Assembly (NCBI GenBank): GCA_964529265.1
Contig: CAZGVW010000200.1
Coordinates: forward strand, 1-43,947
Direction of reading: 5' to 3'
DNA length: 43,947 nt
Source: CAZGVW01 sp964529265
GTDB lineage: Bacteria > Planctomycetota > Phycisphaerae > Phycisphaerales > UBA1924
Positions 1 through 7,232 of the stretch are shown in pieces. Position 1 is the first letter of the stretch. Every line of letters begins with the position of its first letter. The notes below the pieces were generated by a model. It was given only the letters and a program-made list of their open reading frames with translations, made no database searches and was not told the DNA's origin. The translations under genes were made by a program, and so were the position numbers.

Positions 1-63
1 GGAATGCGGAATGCGGAATGCGGAATACGGAACGCGGGGTGTGGTGTGCGGGGCGCGGGATGT
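1..63. repeat. Degenerate heptanucleotide tandem array
   Basis: Nine successive 7-nt units can be read from base 1: GGAATGC three times, then GGAATAC, GGAACGC, GGGGTGT, GGTGTGC, GGGGCGC and GGGATGT. The register holds while the units diverge. The array lies downstream of hpnH and may extend beyond the window. The same unit family recurs at 37906-37940. It resembles the short tandem heptamer repeats (STRR) known from cyanobacteria in period, not in exact sequence. Confidence 0.85.
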
Positions 64-91
64 ATCGAGGCGGGGAGGAGAGGTAGATGGA

Positions 92-141
92 GAGCCCCTC
101 ACCCTGACCTCTCCCCGCAGAGCCGGGGAGAGGGGTGGAGC
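92..141. repeat. REP-like palindrome with CAGAGC loop
   Basis: A perfect 10-bp stem (CCTCTCCCCG at 108-117 with CGGGGAGAGG at 124-133) encloses the hexaloop CAGAGC. The flank on the left, CCCTCACCCTGAC, resembles an intergenic repeat seen in many bacterial genomes. It lies just past the end of hpnH, but no T-run follows on the hpnH strand, so it is more likely a REP-like repeat than an intrinsic terminator. Confidence 0.6.
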
Positions 142-168
142 ACGGTGCTCATCAAGTTGTCGGCTGGA

Positions 169-1314
169 TCAGGCCGCTTCGACGGCCGCGGCGCTCACGG
201 GCTTGCCTTCGATGGTGAGGCCGAGGTGGGCGAGGGGGCCGTGGGGTTTCTGGCTTTCCTCTTCGAGGCGCTGCTGGGCTTTCGGGCTCGCGTACGCGTT
301 GAAGAGCATGGCTTTGATGGTGGCGAACATGCCGCCGAAGGAGGCGAAGGTGTGGTTGACGGCGGTGGGTTCGTAGCCGCAGTGGACCATGCACTGCTGG
401 CATTTGGGGTTGCCGGAGGCGCGGCCGTAGTTGTCCCAGAGCGTGTCGTCGATGAGTTCCTTGAACGTATCGACGTAGCCGTCCTGGAGGAGGTAGCAGG
501 GTTTCTGCCAGCCGAAGATGTTGTAGGTGGGGTTGCCCCACGGGGTGCATTCGTAGTCGCGGCTGCCCATCAGGAACTCGAGGAAGAGCGGGCTCTGGTT
601 GAACTTCCAGCGCTTCTTCCGGTTCGAGAGGATCATCTCGAAGAGTTCGTTGGTCTTGCGGCGCTCGGCGAGGAAACTCTTCTGATCGGGCGCCTTGGGG
701 TAGGCGTAGCCGGGGGAGACCATCATGCCCTCGACGCCGAGGTCCATCATCTCATCGAAGAAGTGGCGCACGGAGTTGGGGTCGGCGCCGTCGAAGAGCG
801 TGGTGTTGGTCGTGACGCGGAAGCCCATCTTCACGGCGAGGGCGACGGCCTCGGCCGCGACCCTGTAGGTGCCTTCGCGGCAGACGGCGAAATCGTGGTG
901 CTCCTCCTGGCCATCCATGTGCACGCTGAAGGTGAGGTACTTGCTGGGCGTGAAGAGGCCTTCCTCGAGTTTCTTCTTGAGGAGGAGCGCGTTGGTGCAG
1001 AGGTAGATGTATTTGCGTCGCGCGATGAGGCCATCCACGATCTCCTTGATCTGCGGATGGAGGAGGGGCTCGCCGCCGGGGATGCTGACCATGGGCGCGC
1101 CGCACTCATCGACGGCCTTGAAGCACTGCTCGGGGGAGAGGTCGCGCTTCAGGATGTGGGCGGGGTACTGGATCTTGCCGCAGCCGGCGCAGGCGAGGTT
1201 GCAGCGGAAGAGGGGCTCGAGCATGAGGACGAGGGGATATCGCCGGTTGCCGCGGAGGCGGTTGCCGAGGACGTAGGTCGCGACGGTCCACATCTGGCTG
1301 ATCGGGACGGGCAT
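169..1314 (-). CDS. hpnH: Adenosyl-hopene transferase HpnH (radical SAM)
   Basis: HpnH transfers the 5'-deoxyadenosyl group of SAM to diploptene, making adenosylhopane, the precursor of extended C35 hopanoids such as bacteriohopanetetrol. The 381-residue protein begins with the family-typical MPVPISQMW and has the radical SAM motif C-x3-C-x2-C at Cys38, Cys42 and Cys45. A cysteine cluster near the end (PKCQQC...HCGY) fits the SPASM-like C-terminal region. Length is normal for HpnH. The ATG at 1314 is preceded by AAGGAG at a suitable spacing. hpnCDE lie 3.6 kb away on the same strand, separated by unrelated genes. Function is inferred from family resemblance, which is strong. Confidence 0.93.
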   Translation of the reverse strand: MPVPISQMWTVATYVLGNRLRGNRRYPLVLMLEPLFRCNLACAGCGKIQYPAHILKRDLSPEQCFKAVDECGAPMVSIPGGEPLLHPQIKEIVDGLIARRKYIYLCTNALLLKKKLEEGLFTPSKYLTFSVHMDGQEEHHDFAVCREGTYRVAAEAVALAVKMGFRVTTNTTLFDGADPNSVRHFFDEMMDLGVEGMMVSPGYAYPKAPDQKSFLAERRKTNELFEMILSNRKKRWKFNQSPLFLEFLMGSRDYECTPWGNPTYNIFGWQKPCYLLQDGYVDTFKELIDDTLWDNYGRASGNPKCQQCMVHCGYEPTAVNHTFASFGGMFATIKAMLFNAYASPKAQQRLEEESQKPHGPLAHLGLTIEGKPVSAAAVEAA

Positions 1315-1359
1315 GAGGCTCCTTGGGGGTTAGGGCCGCCATGCTAGCGGGAGCGAACT

Positions 1360-1394
1360 GGGGGAGGGAACTGGGGAGTGGGCAATGGGCAATG
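1360..1394. repeat. Heptanucleotide array (GGCAATG type)
   Basis: Units in a 7-nt register are GGGGGAG, GGAACTG, GGGAGTG, GGCAATG and GGCAATG. The array sits 46 nt upstream of the hpnH start codon, in the gap before the sigma factor gene. GGCAATG is also the first unit of the array at 20825. Confidence 0.7.
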
Positions 1395-1416
1395 GCGGAG
1401 GGGTAGGGTGGATCGG

Positions 1417-1530
1417 CGTGGTGCAGCCTCAGAGCAGTCTGCACCACGGCACCCCCTTGGGGAGATAGCTCGCGGCTGGCGCCGCGACATAGGCGGGGAC
1501 GCCTGTGCCACTGGAGAATGCCAGTGCCAC
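1417..1530. repeat. Cluster of three REP-like hairpins
   Basis: Three stem-loops lie in tandem in the 491-bp gap between hpnH and the sigma gene. (1) CGTGGTGCAG 1417-1426 pairs perfectly with 1439-1448 around a 12-nt loop that contains CAGAGC. (2) TCGCGGC 1470-1476 pairs with 1481-1487 around a 4-nt loop. (3) GTGCCACTGG 1505-1514 pairs with 1521-1530 with one C-C mismatch. No T-run follows. A BIME-like composite of repeats or a structured transcript are both possible. I see no gene in the rest of the gap (1531-1750). Confidence 0.6.
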
Positions 1531-1805
1531 CGGGAGTGGGGGGGTTGAAGAACCCTGTCGGGGGTGGGGGCGTACAGGCTGTCAACTGAGATGGCAGGCC
1601 CCTGGTCGTCCTGCGCGGGGTTCGTGGGTTGTAGAGTGATTGCGGGGTGATTCGGGGCTTGGGCCGCGGATGTTCGCGTTCAGTGGCGGTCCGGGCGGCC
1701 GAGGGGCCGAAACAATCACAGAGTTGAGGTGTCTGGAGCGGTAGGAAGCGCCAGGAGGAATCGGCCATCGCCACCCCGCAGCGCAAGCCCGGCTCGTATC
1801 GGCTC

Positions 1806-2408
1806 GTGGACGACCGGACCGACGAGCAGTTGCTCGCGGATTATCGGCTGGGGGAGTTGGCCGCGTTCCGGGTGCTGGTGGAGCGGCATCACGACGAGTT
1901 GATCCGGTTTTTGACGCGTTTCATGGGTGACCGTGCGGCGGCGGAGGACGTGTTTCAGGACACGTTCCTGCAGGTGCATCAATCCGCGGCTTCTTTTGAC
2001 GTGACGCGTCATTTCAAGCCGTGGCTGTTCACGATCGCGGCGAACAAGGGGCGGGACGCGCACCGGCGGACGGCGCGGCGGCCGGCGCTGGGGCTTTCGG
2101 CCCATATCGGGAGCGATGGCGAGGGCCGGACGTTCGTGGACCTGCTGGAGATGGATGTGGAGGCGCCGGGGGCCCGTCTGGACGCGGCGGAGCGGGATCG
2201 GCTGGTGCAGCAGGCGGTGGATTCGCTGCCGGAGGCCCAGCGGGAGATTCTGCTGCTGGCCTACTTCCAGAAGATGAGTTATCAGCAGATTTCCGGGCTT
2301 CTCGAGGTGCCGCTGGGGACGGTGAAATCGAGGCTGCACTCCGCGGTGGCGGGGTTTGCCCGCCGATGGGCGGCGTTGATGGCGAACCTTGAGGAAGAAC
2401 AGTCGTAG
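1806..2408 (+). CDS. ECF-type RNA polymerase sigma factor
   Basis: This 200-residue protein has the two-domain layout of extracytoplasmic-function sigma factors. Region 2 includes EDVFQDTFLQVH and PWLFTIAANKGRD, which contact the core enzyme and the -10 element. Region 4 (LPEAQREILLLAYF...GTVKSRLHSAV) carries the -35-binding helix-turn-helix. GTG at 1806 is the only ordinary start codon after the in-frame stop at 1725, but no ribosome binding site precedes it. A strong AGGAGG at 1753-1758 is instead 8 nt before an in-frame ATC at 1767, which would add 13 residues. The next gene, 58 nt downstream, encodes a membrane protein that could be its regulator. Confidence 0.92.
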   Translation: MDDRTDEQLLADYRLGELAAFRVLVERHHDELIRFLTRFMGDRAAAEDVFQDTFLQVHQSAASFDVTRHFKPWLFTIAANKGRDAHRRTARRPALGLSAHIGSDGEGRTFVDLLEMDVEAPGARLDAAERDRLVQQAVDSLPEAQREILLLAYFQKMSYQQISGLLEVPLGTVKSRLHSAVAGFARRWAALMANLEEEQS

Positions 2409-2466
2409 AGAGGGGCGGGACCCCGTTTCCTCCTGTTGGGGTCCCAGATCAGGAAGTGTTGACCAT

Positions 2467-3789
2467 ATGAGCGCGGACTCTCTCTCCTCTACCCCTCTGG
2501 ACCCTGCGGATCGGGACGCACTTGATGCGCTCGTGGACGCGGGGTTCGACCCGGAGGGGGTTCCCCACGCCAAGCGGGCGCGGGCCCGTCGGCTGGCCGT
2601 TCTCCTGGGCCTGCTCGACGGGCCTGCGTCATTGGCGTCTGAGGTTTCGGCGGGGGCCGGGGCTGGGGCCGCGGCTTCGGCCGGGGCCGGGCTGGTGGAT
2701 GCGACGATGGCGCGGGTGCTGAGCGCGGGGAAGGCGGAGGCGCCTCTCGGGACGAATGTGACAGAACTGAGCGTGGCCGATTCGGCGGCGCTGGACGCGA
2801 TGGTGGATTCGGGCTGGCGCGCGGAAGGCGTGGGCCCGATTCATTCGGCGCGCGCTGTGAAGATGGCGGCGCTGTTTGCGAATCTGGATCCTGCACAGGC
2901 GGAATCGTTCGAGCGGGAGGATCTGATCTCGCGGACGATGACGCGGGTGCTGACGGCGGAGCGGGCGCTGGGGCGCGCGGGGCGCGGCGTGGCGGTCGAA
3001 GGCGACATGGTGCTGGCGCGTCGTCCGGGCGGGTTCCGGCTGGCGGACATGGTGTCGGTGGCGGCGATGCTGTTCGTGGCGGCCTCGATCGTGTGGCCGG
3101 CGGTGGGGGCGGCGCGGGATCGATCGATGCGGGCGGACTGCGTTTCGAACATGAACACGGCGGCGCTGGGGTTCTCGCTCTACGGGGCGGACCACAGGAG
3201 CGAACTGCCGATGACGGAGCGGGCGGCGGAGCGGCTGTATCTGAATGGTGGACCGGCCGCGGCGGCGGGCGAGGGCTCGCCGGGCGGCGGGCGCTGGTGG
3301 CACGTGGGCGATCCGACGTCGTCGCACTCGGCGAATCTGTTCGTGCTGGCGCGCGGGCAGTATGTGACGCTGGGGGAACTGGCGTGCGCGGGGAATCCGC
3401 TGGCGGCGCAGCACCTGGACCTGGAGGCGAATCGGGACTGGCGTTCGAGCGAGGAGGTTTCGTACTCGTACCAGTTGTTCGGCAGGCAGAAGCCGCAGTG
3501 GACGATGGCGTCGCGGGCGGTGGTGCTGACGGACCGATCGCCGATCGTGGAGCGTGCGAAGCGCGGGGAGCGGTTCGATCCGCACGCGAACTCGCTGAAC
3601 CACAGGGGGAAGGGTCAGACGGTGCTGTTCAACGACGGCGACGTTGAGTGGATGGAGACTCCGGTGCTGACGGGCCCCGGCGGGGCGGACAACATGTGGC
3701 TGCCGCGGTATCTGACGGGGCGTTCTGATGCGACGCTGCGGGGGTATGAGCGTCCGGACGGGGTCGGGGACGCGTTTGTGGGGCCGTGA
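2467..3789 (+). CDS. Sigma-linked membrane protein, duplicated N-terminal module, pseudopilin-like C-terminus
   Basis: The 440-residue product has three parts. The first ~185 residues hold two copies of a ~60-residue module, one beginning DRDALDALVDAGF and ending TMARVLSA, the other DSAALDAMVDSGW to TMTRVLTA. One membrane segment follows at about residues 192-214. The exported part contains NMNTAALGFSLYG and, near the end, NHRGKGQTVLFNDG, an H-x10-DG motif like that of the DUF1559/H-X9-DG pseudopilin-like proteins abundant in planctomycetes. Placement behind the ECF sigma gene suggests an anti-sigma or sensing role for the cytoplasmic repeats; that is inference. The ATG at 2467 was preferred to an upstream ATG at 2389 that overlaps the sigma gene. 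Confidence 0.8.
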   Translation: MSADSLSSTPLDPADRDALDALVDAGFDPEGVPHAKRARARRLAVLLGLLDGPASLASEVSAGAGAGAAASAGAGLVDATMARVLSAGKAEAPLGTNVTELSVADSAALDAMVDSGWRAEGVGPIHSARAVKMAALFANLDPAQAESFEREDLISRTMTRVLTAERALGRAGRGVAVEGDMVLARRPGGFRLADMVSVAAMLFVAASIVWPAVGAARDRSMRADCVSNMNTAALGFSLYGADHRSELPMTERAAERLYLNGGPAAAAGEGSPGGGRWWHVGDPTSSHSANLFVLARGQYVTLGELACAGNPLAAQHLDLEANRDWRSSEEVSYSYQLFGRQKPQWTMASRAVVLTDRSPIVERAKRGERFDPHANSLNHRGKGQTVLFNDGDVEWMETPVLTGPGGADNMWLPRYLTGRSDATLRGYERPDGVGDAFVGP

Positions 3790-3864
3790 GCCCCCGGAAG
3801 CCCGGAAGCCCGGATCCCCCCGGAGGGGGCCCGGACCCGGCTCCACGGAAGCCCGGCGGGGCGT
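3790..3864. repeat. GGAAGC-core GC-rich repeat tract
   Basis: The tract begins GCCCCCGGAAGC at 3790-3801, repeats CCCGGAAGC at 3801-3809, and continues through CCCCC/GGGGG complementary runs to another GGAAGCCCGG near 3847. The 12-mer at 3790 is the exact reverse complement of the unit repeated inside the exbB gene at 40399, and shares GGAAGC with the rlmN array at 10378. It touches the stop codon of the preceding gene. A terminator role is possible, but no T-run follows. Confidence 0.6.
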
Positions 3865-3882
3865 CGTCTCAAAGGCTGAAAC

Positions 3883-3911
3883 TTGAAGGCGGAGGGGGGC
3901 TTGGCTACCCT
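3883..3911 (+). promoter_or_regulatory. Candidate promoter of rpmI-rplT
   Basis: TTGAAG (3883-3888), a 17-nt spacer and TACCCT (3906-3911) form a sigma-70-like promoter. It would start the mRNA near 3918, about 80 nt before rpmI. The -10 matches the TA(C/G)NCT form seen at several genes in this window. Confidence 0.5.
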
Positions 3912-3998
3912 GCCCGGCTCGATTCCGGCCGGTGGGCGGCCGGGGCGAGCGTTGGCGGCGGGCTGAAATGGCCGACCGCGACCGGAGCCGAAGCAGTC

Positions 3999-4292
3999 AT
4001 GCCGAAGAACAAGAGCCACAAAGGCACGCTCAAGCGCATCCGCATCTCGAAGACGGGCAAGGTGAAGCACAAGCCCGCGTATTCGGGGCACTTGAAGTCG
4101 CGGAAGTCGGCGAAGCGTCTGCGTGGTCTTCGGAAGACGCACACGATGTCGAACGCGGACGCGAAGCGGTTCGAGAAGTTGCTGCACAAGCGTCTGCGCG
4201 GGCGTGATCAGCCTCGGACGGCGCAGCGGCGGAGCCCATCGCCGCAGGAGCGGGCCGCGGCGAAGGCGGCGAAGGCGAAAGCCGCGGAGTGA
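3999..4292 (+). CDS. rpmI: 50S ribosomal protein bL35, with C-terminal extension
   Basis: A large-subunit ribosomal protein. The first ~65 residues are a clear bL35: MPKNKSHKGTLKRI, then KTGKVKHKPAYSGHLKSRKS and lysine/arginine-rich helices. Total length is 97 residues; a typical bL35 has about 65, so ~30 residues rich in Arg, Ala and Lys have been added at the C-terminus (ending KAAKAKAAE). The start at ATG 3999 gives the family N-terminus. rplT follows 153 nt downstream, the usual gene order, but infC, which often precedes rpmI, is not here. Confidence 0.93.
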   Translation: MPKNKSHKGTLKRIRISKTGKVKHKPAYSGHLKSRKSAKRLRGLRKTHTMSNADAKRFEKLLHKRLRGRDQPRTAQRRSPSPQERAAAKAAKAKAAE

Positions 4293-4445
4293 GCGGCGGC
4301 GGGCGCTTCGGCGCGGCGCAGGCCGTTCGGTGGGTGAAATCAGGACTGTTTCTGAAGAGCGACGACAAGACGCACATGGCCGTCCGGGAATCAAGACGCG
4401 GGCCGAATCGGCCGGCGCCCCGTCCGGCGTGAAGGAGACTGGATC

Positions 4446-4823
4446 ATGCCTCGTGTACGCAAGGGATCGGCCCGGAAGCGCGCGCACAAGCGGACGTTGC
4501 GCGCGGCTCGCGGATATTTCGGCACGAAGCACCGTCATCCGTACCAGGCGAAGAACGCGGTGGTGCGGGCGGGGGTGTATGCGTATCGGGATCGTCGCGC
4601 GCGGAAGCGCGACATGCGGGCGCTGTGGATCACGCGGATCACGGCGGCGTGCCGGATGCGGGACACGCGGTATTCGCTGTTCATGAACGGGCTGAAGCAC
4701 GCGGGGATTCTGCTGAACCGGAAGATGCTGAGCCAGGTGGCGATCGACGATCCGCAGGCGTTCGACCGGCTGGTGGAATCGGCGAAGAAGGCGGCGAAGG
4801 CGACTCCGGCGAAGGCGGGGTGA
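4446..4823 (+). CDS. rplT: 50S ribosomal protein bL20
   Basis: bL20 binds 23S rRNA early in large-subunit assembly and in some bacteria represses its own operon. The 125-residue product matches the family throughout: MPRVRKGSARKRAHK, AARGYFGTKHR, YAYRDRRARKRDMR, WITRITAACR and FMNGLKHAGI. A strong ribosome binding site, GAAGGAG at 4431-4437, lies 8 nt before the ATG. The last residues (KKAAKATPAKAG) form a short basic tail. An intrinsic terminator follows. Confidence 0.97.
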   Translation: MPRVRKGSARKRAHKRTLRAARGYFGTKHRHPYQAKNAVVRAGVYAYRDRRARKRDMRALWITRITAACRMRDTRYSLFMNGLKHAGILLNRKMLSQVAIDDPQAFDRLVESAKKAAKATPAKAG

Positions 4824-4848
4824 GTCGAGCGCGATGAGATGCACATGA

Positions 4849-4878
4849 CCGCCTCGGCGTTGCGCCGGGGCGGTTTTT
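4849..4878 (+). terminator. Intrinsic terminator after rplT
   Basis: CCGCCTCGGCG (4849-4859) pairs with CGCCGGGGCGG (4863-4873), with one T-G pair and a 3-nt loop, followed at once by TTTTT. It ends the rpmI-rplT transcript before the convergent hpnE gene. Confidence 0.9.
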
Positions 4879-4902
4879 CGTTGCGCGAGGAGCGGAATCG
4901 CC

Positions 4903-6300
4903 TCAGAGCGCGGCGTTGAGGATGCGGTAGATGAGGGCGGGGCGGAGGTCGGGTCGAAGCGCCCACTTCACGTCGCGGCCGAGCGCCGCCGCGGCGGCGA
5001 GGTAGCCGGAGCGGGCGGCGCCTTCCATGGTGGCGGGCCAGCCGGTGTTGACCCAGTCGCCGGCGAGGATGATGCCGGAGGGGCCGGTGGTGGCGGGGCG
5101 GATGGCTTCGGTGGCGGGGGTGGGGGCGAAGGTGGCGCGTTTTTCCTTGACGGCGCGGGCGCGGAGGAGTGTGGCGGCGCGAGCGGCGGGGAGGCAGGCG
5201 CGGATGTCATCGAGGACTCGCGCGGCGATGTCGTCTTCGGTGAGGTCCATCCAGTCGTCGGCGGCGCTGATGACGGCGTGGGCGCGATCGCCTGCGGGGC
5301 TCTTGCGGAAGAGCCACTGCGTGGGGCGATCGAGCAGGACGCAGTGGGGGAGTGACATCACGGGGCGATCGAACGTGAGGTGCACGCCGAGGATGGGGCT
5401 GTGCTCGATGTGGTCGAGGGCGGGGAAGCGCGGGTCGCGGCGGCGCATCTCGTCATCGACCATGCGGGCGGTGCGCTCGGCGGGGGCGGCGCAGATGACG
5501 GCGTCGGCGGCGAGTGTTTCGCCCTGCGCGGTCTCGACTTCGCGGGTGCGGATGCGCTCGACGCTCACGCCGAGGCGGACGACGCCGCCCGCGGTGCGGA
5601 TGGCGGTTTCGGCGGGGTCATAGAGTTCGACGAGGGGGATGCGGGCGAGGGCGATATCGGGCGCGTGGCGGTTGGCGAGGAAGCCTTCCTGGAAGACGTG
5701 CAGCGCGCACGATGCGGCGACGCGGTGCGGCGGAAGGTTGCAGGCGCTGACGATGACGGGCGTCCAGAAGCGGTGGACGACGCTCGGGGGCTGGTTCAGG
5801 GGCGCCAGCCATTCGGAGAAGGTCTGGCTCGCGACGCGGGCGCGGTCTTCGGTGAGGATGGCGAACATGGCGCGGGCGATGGCCATTTTCTCGGTGAGGT
5901 TGAGGAACGCCGCGGTGAGGAATGAGCCCGTCATGTGCGCGGGCGCGGGGAGGAGGCCGGGCTTCAGAATGGAGACGCGTCCGCCGGGCTCGACCCAGTT
6001 GATTCGGCGCGTCCAGGCGAGTTTGTCGGCGACGCCGAGGCGAGCGCAGAGATCGAGGTAGTTCGTGCAGCAGCCCATGGCGACGTGCTGGCAGTTATCG
6101 AGCGTTTCGCCGGTGCGGACATCGGTGAAACTGGTGGCGCGGCCGCCGAGTTTGCGACGGGTCTCGAGGAGCGTGACGGCGACGCCATCCTGCGCGAGGC
6201 GCAAAGCCGCGGCGATGCCGGCGACGCCGCCGCCGACGACGATGGCGGACTTGATGTTGGAAGGGGGGTGCGCCACAGCGGGGGCGGGCGGTGTCACCAT
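4903..6300 (-). CDS. hpnE: Hydroxysqualene dehydroxylase HpnE (FAD-dependent)
   Basis: HpnE reduces hydroxysqualene to squalene, the last step of the HpnC-HpnD-HpnE route. The 465-residue product is an amine-oxidase/phytoene-desaturase-like flavoprotein. A dinucleotide-binding GGGVAG lies at residues 23-28, followed by ETRRKLGGRATSF; near the end, GIILAGDWVNTGWPATMEGA is the FAD-binding C-terminal motif. The ATG at 6300 overlaps the hpnD stop by 7 nt, which suggests translational coupling. An upstream extension to 6462 would lie entirely inside hpnD and lacks family resemblance. Confidence 0.92.
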   Translation of the reverse strand: MVTPPAPAVAHPPSNIKSAIVVGGGVAGIAAALRLAQDGVAVTLLETRRKLGGRATSFTDVRTGETLDNCQHVAMGCCTNYLDLCARLGVADKLAWTRRINWVEPGGRVSILKPGLLPAPAHMTGSFLTAAFLNLTEKMAIARAMFAILTEDRARVASQTFSEWLAPLNQPPSVVHRFWTPVIVSACNLPPHRVAASCALHVFQEGFLANRHAPDIALARIPLVELYDPAETAIRTAGGVVRLGVSVERIRTREVETAQGETLAADAVICAAPAERTARMVDDEMRRRDPRFPALDHIEHSPILGVHLTFDRPVMSLPHCVLLDRPTQWLFRKSPAGDRAHAVISAADDWMDLTEDDIAARVLDDIRACLPAARAATLLRARAVKEKRATFAPTPATEAIRPATTGPSGIILAGDWVNTGWPATMEGAARSGYLAAAAALGRDVKWALRPDLRPALIYRILNAAL

Positions 6301-7232
6301 TCGTCCCGCCGCGACATCATGACGGCGCGGAACGCGATGCCCGCCTTGTGCAGCGACTGGAGGCGGATGCGCGGACCGCCGGAGACGCGTTGCGGGGCGC
6401 GCTCGATCTTCTCGAGGATGCCGGAGTAGATGCGCGTCATGGCCCAGAGCGTGGGGGCGCATTCGGGATCGATCATGGATTCGAGGGGCGAGGATTCGTT
6501 GTAGCGCTCCCTGGCCGCGGCGGCGCGGGACTTGACGAAGGCCTCGCAGCGATCGGCGGGGGACCAGTCGCGGAGTTGGGCGGGCGTGATTCCGGCGCGG
6601 CGGAAGGCCTGAAGCGGGAGGTAGATGCGTCCGGCGTCGAAATCCTCGGCGAAGTCGCGGAGGATATTGGTGTGCTGAAAGGCGAGGCCGCGCAGGTTGG
6701 CGAGGCGGATGCCTTCGGGGCGCGGGGCGGTCGGGCGGAGGCCCCAGATCGCGATGCAGATGCGGCCGACGGATGATGCGACGCGGGCGCAGTAGTCGTC
6801 GAGTTGCTCATCGGTGTCGTAGCCGCGGTGCTCGCAATCGGCGCAGAGGCCATCGAGCATGGCTTCGATGTCTTCGCGCGGGAGATCGTGACGGCGGACG
6901 GTGTGGGCGAAGGCGCGGAAGATGGGGGCGTGGAGGTCGGACTCTTCGCCGTCGAGGAGGCGGAGGGTCTGGGCGCGGAAGTGGTCCATGCGGGCGAGTC
7001 GGGCGGCGTCATCGCCTTCGCCATCGGCCATGTCGTCGCCGAAGCGCATCCAGGCGTAAATGGAGTAGATGGCGGAGCGTTTGGGCTCAGGCGTGAGTTT
7101 GAGGCCGTAGTAGAAGTTGCGGGCGCGCTCGCGGGTGATCTGGCGGCAGGCGGCGTAGGCGTGCGCGATGGCGTCGGGCGACTCGACGGCGTGCGGCGCG
7201 GTGCGGGTGTGGGCGAGCGTGGTCGAGGTCAT
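6294..7232 (-). CDS. hpnD: Presqualene diphosphate synthase HpnD
   Basis: HpnD condenses two farnesyl diphosphates to presqualene diphosphate. The 312-residue product belongs to the squalene/phytoene synthase family. It carries the first aspartate-rich motif DDMAD at residues 66-70 and a second, RDFAED, at about 192-197, which bind Mg2+-diphosphate. The stretch NFYYGLKLTPEPKRSAIYSIY is typical of the family. Its ATG overlaps the hpnC stop by 4 nt (ATGA), and its own stop overlaps the hpnE start. Assignment as HpnD rather than phytoene synthase rests on the hpnC and hpnE neighbours. Confidence 0.92.
   Translation of the reverse strand: MTSTTLAHTRTAPHAVESPDAIAHAYAACRQITRERARNFYYGLKLTPEPKRSAIYSIYAWMRFGDDMADGEGDDAARLARMDHFRAQTLRLLDGEESDLHAPIFRAFAHTVRRHDLPREDIEAMLDGLCADCEHRGYDTDEQLDDYCARVASSVGRICIAIWGLRPTAPRPEGIRLANLRGLAFQHTNILRDFAEDFDAGRIYLPLQAFRRAGITPAQLRDWSPADRCEAFVKSRAAAARERYNESSPLESMIDPECAPTLWAMTRIYSGILEKIERAPQRVSGGPRIRLQSLHKAGIAFRAVMMSRRDEW

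Noticed and set aside
4..1347. A 447-codon plus-strand open frame over hpnH
   Set aside because: HpnH on the minus strand has its radical SAM motif and full length; the plus frame starts in a heptamer array and has shadow-like composition.
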